The position numbers and the translations under genes were made by a program. Below, piece by piece: positions 55,683 to 64,000 of a stretch of DNA of 64,000 nt (the stretch's first letter is position 1; the number at the start of each line of letters is the position of its first letter). Under the pieces are notes generated by a model. It ran no database searches. It was not told the origin of the DNA and saw only the letters and a list, made by a program, of their open reading frames with translations. Source of the stretch: Tetraselmis striata (taxonomy: Eukaryota; Chlorophyta; Chlorodendrophyceae; Chlorodendrales; Chlorodendraceae); NCBI GenBank assembly GCA_006384855.1, contig VCJN01002453.1, forward strand, positions 62,001 through 126,000, given 5' to 3'.

Positions 55683-56420
55683 CTAGCCTAGCAAGTCTAG
55701 AGATGTTGCGGTAAAGGGCAACTTACACTCAGGATCGTTGCGTGCCGAAAAGGGCACATGGCCGTAGAACTGTAGCCAACGTCCTCGTCTGCCCGGCCAT
55801 GTGTCGAGGTGGATGTCTCCCGTAATCGAGTGGAGATTCTGGAATATGGTGGTGTCCTCGTCGCCGCTTTCCCGCACGACGATAACTGGTGGTAACTGGT
55901 AACGTCTCGTCGTCGAATTGCAGAGGCTGGCTCCGTAGTTGACGGGCAGACGAAGCTGGTCGCAGCTTGTCCACGTGGGAGAGTGGGCGAAGTCCCAAAG
56001 GGCATGCAAACCTCTCATGCCCCTATGGTTGTACGCGCAGACAAAGGAGGTAGGGAAGAAGCAAGTTGACACAAGCCGGGAGAAGTGCCTCACGCTTGCT
56101 TGGAAGCTTGTTGAAGCCGTCCCTGTGTCGTATGCGAAGCCCATCCACAACGCGTCGGGAAGTATCGAGGTGTTCAACGCGGACGGCACTATGGTCCAAA
56201 AGAAGTGGTACGGTAAAAGCGTCCAAGGCGTGAAGAATTGGGAATTAAAAGAATTGAAAAATTGCGCGCAAATTGGGTGGCAAATCAGCCAGCCACGAAG
56301 CAAATGCGTCCACGTCATGACGACCACCCCAGCGCAAGGAAAACCCAACGCTGTTGTCAAGCTCAACGCCGCCACGAAAAACGACTTGCTTGATTGAGAC
56401 CTTGAGTTGGGGATGCTCAA
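55683..56420 (-). CDS. unidentified 245-codon frame overlapped by an opposite-strand frame
   Basis: The minus strand is open for 245 codons. Its C-terminal half (VIVVRESGDEDTTIF, TWPGRRGRWLQFYGH) has ordinary protein composition, while its N-terminal half is rich in Phe, Trp, His and Ser as antisense frames often are. Over 55939-56397 the plus strand is also open for 152 codons with a natural-looking Lys/Val/Asn composition (CLTLAWKLVEAVPVSY, ELKNCAQIGWQIS). At most one of the two is likely real in each half. No family was recognised. Isolated between repeats, it may be a mobile-element relic. Confidence 0.25.
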   Translation of the reverse strand: MSIPNSRSQSSKSFFVAALSLTTALGFPCAGVVVMTWTHLLRGWLICHPICAQFFNSFNSQFFTPWTLLPYHFFWTIVPSALNTSILPDALWMGFAYDTGTASTSFQASVRHFSRLVSTCFFPTSFVCAYNHRGMRGLHALWDFAHSPTWTSCDQLRLPVNYGASLCNSTTRRYQLPPVIVVRESGDEDTTIFQNLHSITGDIHLDTWPGRRGRWLQFYGHVPFSARNDPECKLPFTATSLDLLG

Positions 56421-59234
56421 CGAGCAAATTGATATAGCAACATCTTGTGGCTAGGCGATAGATGGATTTAATCATCATAATCATATTGACCTGCCTCCAC
56501 TTAATGCTCCAAAACCAACATTGGATATGCATCACGGCTGGCGTGCACGATAATGAATGCCGCCCTACTCCCTAGTTCTACAAACCCAAGCTATACACCA
56601 CCCGTGAGTCTTCCGTACTGATAGTAGCCCTGGGAACTAGGGTACATTCAAACCCTGTGGTGCAAAATGAAATCCGCGGTGCAAAATAGGTTTAATTATT
56701 GTTATTATTTTCTAAGCGCCTAAGAGCCTTGACTAGTCCACCCCATGCTATAGGCCCATTCATCCCGTTTAGTCCGGGGGCAATGGGTGGCGATGTACAG
56801 TGGCGGTGTTCCCTCGCCACACGGTATATATCGCAACCCGTTGTGCCAGGGGGTGGAGGTCACGCAGCAGCTCCGGACCGTGCCGCGCCCAGCACGCATT
56901 GATTTCGCCCGGCTCGGTATGAAGTGCCCCCGACGATGCCGGGTCGCGTACACGCTGGTCGCTTGCGCCCTCGAATGAACCATGCCCCTTGCGGAGAGAC
57001 CTTGTCCACCTCCAGAACTCACGTCTCCCACCACCCTTATTAAAACCCCGAACCGGTTCTTGCACGGCCCGCTCCCTCTGACCCTCTGGCGGCGGCGGTT
57101 ATTACGTATTAGTGCCCGAACTCTATGCCGTGCAACAACACGATGTGCCGACGCTAGAGCGGAATTCCGAGGGCCTCTAGTCCCCCAGCACGCCATAAAA
57201 GCTATGCGCGAACGATTAATCGCCCCTAGAATATACCGTTGCAGCGTAGGCCCTAGGCCACGACGACGCATGGGCTTGGTAACACCACATAACACTCGCG
57301 CCGCCGACCATACCGCCTGGATCAATTGGTTGGCGCCGGTGTCTAGCCCCCACCCTTCCCGAGGGCCCGTTGTCTAGAATAAGTAGGATATCAAGAGGCG
57401 CGAGCACCGCAAACGGATTAGCGGTGACAAAATCGTGGAAACAGCTTTGGCTATTCAGAGGGAAAGTCACCTTGGGCCGGTTTGGGAATGGACCTTGCAG
57501 ACATAATGCGCTCATGCATGGGACGTGGACGGGTATCCTCACGGATGGCGGCCATAGGCACAGAAGACATGACAGGGAGGTGAACGGATGTGTTCCAGTA
57601 AGAAGAGTCCACCCATGCTGAGGGCAAGAGAGAAGGGGGGGCTATGATGGGTGGGGGGTGGGGGGGGGGGGGGGGGGCATGCAATGAAGTGGTCGAGAAC
57701 GCGGCAGCTTCCCCTCCGCCAAGTGCCGCGTTCGCGCGCCGATACGTCCCGCGACCACATGGGTTTAGCCCCGGGAAGGTACTGCTAACGCCAGAGTAGA
57801 GCCGCCAACTCGCATATACGAAGCCGGACCAACTCTTCACGGAAGCGGTCCCGAGCCGGTGGGAAAATATGCCGAGATAAATATAGTGACCGCGGAGTCA
57901 TTGCAATCTCCCCCCACCCAGACGCATGTCCAACATGATGGATGGGGCGCGCCGACCGTCCGCGCCCAATATGGCGACCGGACTTACACACAACACCGAC
58001 GTTCCGATGCAACGTCGTCACCGAGCGAATATTAGTCGGAGTACCCATCAAAACGCATTGGCATATCCGTCGCCCTAACCGTGGTCTTTTGAACGAGAAG
58101 AACATCTACGGATCGCTCGACCATAAGCACGCCAACATCCTCCACCTTAGTTAGAGGACAACCCATCATTCACATTAAGCGCCGCAATACAATGCGCGGG
58201 TGGGCGGGCATGGGAGGGAAGGGGGAGGGCGAGGGGCGGAGAGGAAGGGGTGAGCGGGCAACGAGGCGATCCCAGTACGAGCGGTGTCCCCGCAATGTGA
58301 CCGCATTGGTACGTACACAACTGAGGCTGCAGCATTACAGTTCATGTGTAATGTGCCACATACATTACTCGTAGTGCCGCCTTGACAGGCGGGCCCATCT
58401 ACGGTGAAAAGCATAGCCAATAAGAATTGTAAGTGTGTTTTAGGTGCCATATGTCGCTCAAAACAGAGGGGGGGGTGTATTTGATAGCTGGCCAAAGTTC
58501 TAATGCAAGTACTTTCCGCTTTGCTTATTGGATCCAACCACCCGCCGTATTGTACGCACCGCACAACCTTCACCATCACTGCCGCCGCCGAACTAGGCCG
58601 GCATGTTGCTGTCGCCCCGAGCGCAAATGCATATCAGACCACAACCACGCCTACCTCACTACGTCGCCAGCCTTCGGCTTGGGTAGCTGACACCATGTCG
58701 GTATCCACCAAGCACATCGTAAAGGTGGCGGTGAAGTGGGACGGCAGGGAGGCATGTTAGGCATGTGTTCCGTTAGGCCTGTGCTCTATCCCCTAGAGCA
58801 GGATTGGCTAGAGGTCCGTACCGTGCGCTACAGGCTAGAGTATGCAGTGCACGACATGGACCCTAGCCTATCCTTTGAGCTCGTTGAAAACATTGCAGTA
58901 GTCGTCGTGGAGCATGAGTACTTGTTCAACTATGTACAGTGCGCTGAATTTGACGTCGGCTCTTGGGTGTGCGTGAGTGCGGAGGCGGGGGGTGAGGCGA
59001 TGAGTTGCTGGAAATGGAAAAGTGATTACAAGCACTGAGGCGCCTTGCGATATGCGTGCCCCCAGCTCCGAGCTCCGAGCTCCACTACTGCGTGCTCCAA
59101 GCTCCGAGCTCGGGCGCGCGCAGCGCGCTAATGCGGCTCATATGCGCGATGCGCGCATATCTAGAATAGCTAGTATATCCATAAGGAATCTAATCAGTAG
59201 TACTTCTATAGCGGCATTGCTAATCTACCATTAA
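56421..59234. other. 2.8-kb region without recognisable genes
   Basis: Short frames only. It contains an 18-nt G run (57660-57677), a tandem AGCTCCG-type array at 59070-59112 and, near 56670, the motif CGGTGCAAAATAGGTT seen also near 16707. The last part (about 58700-59234) may include the 3' long terminal repeat of the copia fossil, whose outer end I could not place. Confidence 0.45.
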
Positions 59235-62200
59235 CACTCCCCCCCAATGCTGCAATAGGAGAAATGTAATATTGTTTCAATGTAGTAAGAAAGCTCTAGG
59301 CATGTGACGTCGTCTCAGTTCATGTTCTTGCGCATGGCAGACCTTGCATGTTTTGCCAGTGCCGGGGCCGGGAGCGGTTTTGTCAGCATGTCAGCGCCAC
59401 ATTGTTGTCAGTGGGCACGTACATCAGTTGTACGGTGCCCGCCTGCACGTGGTCCTTGAGAAAATAGCACTTGACGTCAATATGTTTGGTTCTGTCGCTG
59501 ATGATGCTGTTGTTGGCGAAGCTAATAGCCGACTGATTGTCCTCTAGAAGCAACAAGGGCTCCTCTGTGCGGCGGCCCGGCAGTTCGTCAACCAACAACC
59601 GCAAGTGAATGCCGTCTTTGAGGGCCATGCAGAGAGCGATGTATTATGCCTCGCAGGTGGATAACGCAATGCATGGCTGCGGAGTGGTTGCCAGTTGCAT
59701 GCCCCATAATCACCCAGAGAATATACAAAGCTGGACCGGGATCTGCGTTAGACTTTGTCATTTGAATAGTCAGCATCAACATGCCCAATCAGCCGGAGTC
59801 TGTCATCGGAGGCTGCGCCTAATGTGAGCCCATGGTCCATGGTGCCTTTCAGATACCGGAGTACCCGTTTGAGGGCCGTCATGTACATCTGGGTTGGCGC
59901 CGCCTACACGATGCCTAGTATGTTGAGAGCCGGGCTGATATCTGGCCGAGTGCAAGTGGCTAAGTATAATAGCAATCCGATCATCTGTTTGTATAATCCT
60001 TTGTCTGGTGCGTCCAATGCTGGGAAGGGCGGGGCTGATGCTGGCAGATGGTTGGTGTAGTTTTTGTCCATGGGGACGGCGGAAGCGTTCCACGCCGTCA
60101 TGCCAAATCTGTCAAAAATGTGAGCGATGTAGGCTGTATGCGACAGTGTGATTTTGCCGAGGTCTCTTTCGTAATCCACGCCCATGCCCAGAATCCACAG
60201 CTGCGGTTGCTGTTTGATCTTGAACCGTTGTTTGATGTGGGTAACAAACGCATCCAGCCACGCCTCGGAGCTGCCTTACATGGGCATGTCATCCACATAT
60301 AGGCCCATGATGCCCTACACGGTGTTCGCGATGTACATGAAGCAGCACGGATCGGCCTTGGATTGTACCCAGCCATTATCCTGCAGCCATCGGGCGTCAT
60401 GTCATTCCAGTATGTGCCCGATGGCGAAGACCGTATATGCATTTGTCTAGCTGACATATTCAGTCTGCATGTGCCGTCATTAAATCCATCCGGCTGACGC
60501 ATGTACACCTTTTCCCCTGCATGGATTTTCGCATTGAGTTAGGTTGTTGCCGCGTCCAACTGTCTGAGATAGAGGCGCGCGCGTTTGACAGCCACGATGA
60601 CGAAAAACACGCGAAGGCTGTATATTCTGATCGCCGGTGAGAACACTTCCGCAAAATCATGCCCCGCATGCTGTTGACTGCCGCATGCCACCAGTCTGGC
60701 CTTATATTTTCCAGTTCCCCATTTCTGTGAGCTTTGGCATTGAGATAACATGCATGGGATAACATGCCCCCTCCGGCCACGGAACCAAATGCCATGTGCA
60801 GTTAGCGGTAAGTTGGTCATATTCCACTTGGATGGAGCCATTCCATCCTTCAGCATGCTGTGGGTCCGCAAGTGCATGCTTGAGGGTTTTAGGTATTTTA
60901 ATGTCCGTAGCATATAGAAATACGACTAGTGTATCAGCGGAGTGACCGATGATGCATCCCTCAGCTGCTTCTGAAGACGTGTCCAGTAGGGCGGAATTCT
61001 GTGCAGCCTGGGCCATCATGGTCATGGGATCGCGATCATGGGGCTGGCCTTGCAAGCCGTTGTACTGCATAATTTGCGCCGCGGGTGATATATCCGGTGG
61101 CTTGCCCACGATGTCTGGCATCATATCATCTGCTTGCATGTCGCAGCAGAGGATGCTTGTCTGAGCCATGAATGCTATTAGGCGATCCGGGGGTTTGCGG
61201 CATCGTGAGCTTCTAATGATTTCCACTGGGTCTGCGGCAGGTGATGACATGATGGTATAATAATCTGAGATGCCTTCATGATGATTGTCAGATCATCACA
61301 CCGCCCGGTGGGCGCTGTGTCACGTGTGGTGGCCCCCTCATCTGGCGGATCCTCTACAATGATGGCGGACTGCGTTGATGGGTCCCTCCCGAAGCGAGAC
61401 AGGGCTTCGTTATATGCGCCATGCACGGTGACAGTCGTGAGTCTGCCCGTTGTCGGGTTTTTAATTATGTAACCCGGTGACATGTCAGCGTAGCCTACCA
61501 TGACGTCCTTGAATGCTTTGCAGTCTAGTTTGCGCCTGCCCCCCTCCGGCAGTTTGACATATGCTTGACAGCCGTATACTTTGCATCCTGAGAGGCCAGA
61601 GACAATGGCGCCCTTGGTCAACAAGGTGATGGGGCTTCCACCCGCGGGGCCATTGGCAGGCGAGTGCCGCCGGCATTTGAGCCAGTTAGCAATATGGATG
61701 GCGGTGGTCCACATGCCGTTGGGCACCGACATTTCATGCATCATGGCGCATGCTGAGTCCCGCAGTGTGCGCCAGGGTCGTTCCACCTTGCCATGCTGAT
61801 GATGGTGGTAAGGTGCAGTCCATTCTATCTTACCACCAAAAGTCCCGATGATGTCATCCATCTCATCTATCTCAAACACGGTGTCCCGGTCGAATCCGAC
61901 CCGCGGGGCAAATTGCTTCCCCCCTTCTGACCAATAACGGAGAAAGAAATGTCGGACTTCCTGCATAATTGAGCTCATGGCATGGGCACTATCACTTTCA
62001 TGCTACATGAAACGTAGCCATTCGAATCCGCTATAGTGACAAACCACCGCAATGCAATATCGGAACCCCCATGCGGATGGGATGTGAACGGGTCCAAAAC
62101 CATCCACCGATAGCAGCTCGCATGCCCTGTCGGGTTTGCGCGATGGCTGCTTGTCGCGCTTCGCGGCCACTGCCTTATTCAAGTAGTGACACGATTCGCA

Positions 62201-62830
62201 ATGCATGTTTCTTACAACAGTGGGGAAGTGGGGCAAATCCGCTACACCGGCATGGGAGTGTTGCGCCTGCATCCCCGCCACGTGCATACATGGCATAGGC
62301 GCATGTGCCAAAGCTTAGCATCGTCCAGCACTGACTGGCTAAGCAAAGCAAATGGGGCATGGGTCCGGGCTGAGGATGTCTGTCCATCGTCAAGTAGGTA
62401 AAGGTCTTTGACTGAGGGACTTCAGCAATACCAGTCCTGCGTTATTTTAGTGGCCGTCCGGCCCCAATTAGCACCGGCGTTGAAACCACATTTCCCATGC
62501 TGCTGCAGCCATGATTGGCTGAGCAGTCGACCTGCTCCCGTTGTGTTTGTGGATGGCAGAGATGGTGTATCTAGTGCCGGCACCCGAATAGCCCGCTGAC
62601 CTATGACTGTGGCCCCATGTAGTGGCTGGGGTAGTAAGGCTGCGAGGCCACCCTCAAGCAAATTGATAGTGATGTCCACCATGCCTTTGCCAGCGACTGT
62701 GGTCCGGACACCGCCGACCGTTTCAGTGGATGTAATTAATTTCCACTCCCCTTGAGCAAAATCTTGCAGATACGCGGTCAATGTCCAATTGCACCCCCCA
62801 TCCACTATCCACTGCCCATCTAATTTCGCA
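59235..62830 (-). mobile_element. Ty1/copia LTR retrotransposon, incomplete (fossil)
   Basis: Minus-strand frames give, from right to left, a gag-pre-integrase/zinc-binding segment (CESCHYLNKA, 62.2 kb), an integrase core (WTAPYHHHQHGKVERPWRTLRD, given here as family signature), a reverse transcriptase part and an RNase H end (LLLEDNQSAI, KHIDVKCYF, MYVPTDNN). That order, integrase before reverse transcriptase, defines the copia family. A polypurine tract at about 59236-59248 followed by TGTTAATGG marks the start of a 3' long terminal repeat running left. No matching 5' repeat was seen on the right. The element is broken in several places and is of moderate to old age. Confidence 0.8.
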
Positions 62831-63019
62831 CTCGTCGGAACGTGGTCCGCTTAACCGCGCTTACCAAATAGTAAGCTTAAGTAAGCGCCTTCAGCAAGCT
62901 TAATCCCCGCTCAACGTCAAGCACCATTGTACTTTATTTCAAGCTGGAGGCATGTGTACGGCAGCGAGGTAATGCACTGAGTACTAGAGAATAGCGTGAC
63001 GAGTACATGTAGCGCCACG

Positions 63020-63084
63020 AGTAGTCGCGAGTCATCACTATACCAGGGCACCAGTAGTACCAGTAGTCGCGAGTCATCACTATA
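63020..63084. repeat. 23-bp direct repeat, two copies
   Basis: The 23-bp sequence beginning AGTAGTCGCGAGTC occurs at 63020-63042 and 63062-63084. Confidence 0.85.
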
Positions 63085-63177
63085 AGGCACGGCGGGAGCG
63101 GCACGAGTACAGTACTTTGCGATACTATAGAAAATTACAAAAGCGCGAGTACTCGCGGGGGTTCAAACATAACGGTT

Positions 63178-63202
63178 GGGGGGGGGGGGGGGGGGGGGGG
63201 GG
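63178..63202. repeat. 25-nt poly-G tract
   Basis: Guanine run in intergenic DNA. Confidence 0.95.
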
Positions 63203-63489
63203 CTGCATTACTGTTCGCTACATGCCGACAACGTGATAAAGACAGCGGAAATGAATTTCACGCGGGCGGCGGATGGTTTGAGGTTTTAACAGAGCACAAG
63301 CGCCAGGCTTGATGTTGCCAACCCAACAGCCAATGAAAGTGGAGCTTCTGACTGTAGTTAAGCGCATTTAAGCACGCTTAATCCTATCTGGAAAAATGAA
63401 CATGTGAGTATCGGTCACATTTAGTTATATGCAAGTGGGATCGGACACTGTGCGAAAGTAATGGGAAACAAACCAGAAAATGTATTTAC

Positions 63490-63963
63490 ATGGGACCTCT
63501 AGTGCCCGCGGCCGCCGCCGCGGCGTGGCGGCCTGCTAGTGCTGCCCGGGGGCTGCGCTGCGGCGGGCCTCTTCTGCTCGGTCTGCCTCGCCCCTGTGGT
63601 TGCGGCTTGTGGGGTGGTGTTGTCTATTACCATGCCTGCCATCCGCTGCCCACGGCTAAGGTGCTAGCTGCTCGTGGGCTGCTTACCTGTTGCTGCCGCT
63701 CGCAGATGCGCTTGCTTGTGTTGACGCCCAGCTTGCATCCTCGCCGTATCAACGAAGTTGGAGGTCACACGCACACGCCCAGCTGAAGCCGTTTGGATGT
63801 CGGTCGTATCATGCAGCGGGGGGGGGGGGGGGGGGGGGGTCGAGCAGCCCGGGGGACGGGACGGAGCTGGACGACTGAACGGGGGAGGGGGGCTGGAGCC
63901 GGTAGATTGCTCCTGCAGTGGGTTGCCGTTCATGTCGATGCCGGACCTAAGTAAAAGTAACAA
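63490..63963 (-). CDS. possible 3' exons of an unidentified gene, partial
   Basis: On the minus strand a TTACTTAG acceptor-like site near 63948 is followed by an open stretch (GIDMNGNPLQEQS, then Pro/Ser-rich) crossing a 22-nt run at 63818-63839. Coding-like sequence continues to a strong GTAAGC donor near 63688. After a CCACAG acceptor near 63596, a short Ala/Pro/Arg-rich end (RPPRRGGGRGH) reaches a stop near 63499. The gene would begin beyond the right edge. Frame across the homopolymer is not secure and no family was recognised. Confidence 0.3.
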
Positions 63964-64000
63964 GACAAATAATTTAGTCGTTGTGACGTCGTCACCACCT

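Larger units (their letters stand above)
62831..63663. other. right-hand flank of the copia fossil
   Basis: No supported gene. It contains two exact copies of AGTAGTCGCGAGTCATCACT at 63020 and 63062, TTAAGCG-type palindromic bits near 62870 and 63360, and a 25-nt G tract at 63178-63202. Confidence 0.5.

Noticed and set aside
56720-57325. 201-codon minus-strand frame
   Set aside because: Arg-rich with no recognisable motif and several competing frames on both strands; no better than chance open frames here.
58433-59038. Plus-strand frames of 85-100 codons left of the copia fossil
   Set aside because: Weak protein-like character only; they may be within the terminal repeat or flank of the fossil, and no family was recognised.

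Overview
The window is nuclear DNA from a unicellular eukaryote, most likely a green alga (Viridiplantae). The evidence is: GT-AG and a few GC-AG introns in every host gene; a glycerol-3-phosphate dehydrogenase with the N-terminal extension and core typical of plant plastid GLY1/SFD1 enzymes; and TGTAA, the usual chlorophyte poly(A) signal, 31-57 nt after three of the stop codons. A prasinophyte is my guess; the sequence does not prove it.

Layout. 1-16.2 kb is a four-layer transposon nest. A MITE-like inverted repeat pair (922-1037 / 16101-16214) encloses a tyrosine-recombinase (YR) element on the minus strand (1055-16002) that has split direct repeats. That element was split by an ORF1-only element (2795-6197, 9-bp target duplication) and by an 8.3-kb Mutator-like element (6242-14544, 10-bp target duplication). 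The Mutator-like element carries a DDE/SWIM transposase plus, on the opposite strand, Ulp1-like protease and methyltransferase-like reading frames. 16.2-19.2 kb is AT-richer non-coding DNA with a TG microsatellite. 19.2-41.4 kb is the host gene block, with strictly alternating strands: GT29 sialyltransferase-like (+), NEK kinase (-), ELO elongase (+), dyskerin/CBF5 (-), eIF3a (+), plastid-type glycerol-3-phosphate dehydrogenase (-). 42.0-43.5 kb holds a hAT remnant. 45.7-48.4 kb holds a second YR-element copy (+). 49.1-54.8 kb is a 22-exon PLAA/Doa1 gene (+). 55-64 kb is mostly repeats and unknown sequence, with an incomplete Ty1/copia fossil (-) at 59.2-62.8 kb and a possible partial gene at the right edge.

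The host genes are housekeeping and not an operon-like system: ribosome biogenesis (dyskerin), translation initiation (eIF3a), ubiquitin/Cdc48 handling (PLAA), lipid synthesis (ELO; G3P supply for plastid lipid), cilia or cell-cycle kinase signalling (NEK) and Golgi glycosylation (GT29). About 25 runs of 12-33 C or G are scattered in introns, UTRs and intergenic DNA, with no comparable A/T runs. Exon boundaries were worked out by hand from splice consensus, reading phase and family knowledge; every phase was checked arithmetically, but no transcript data were available.
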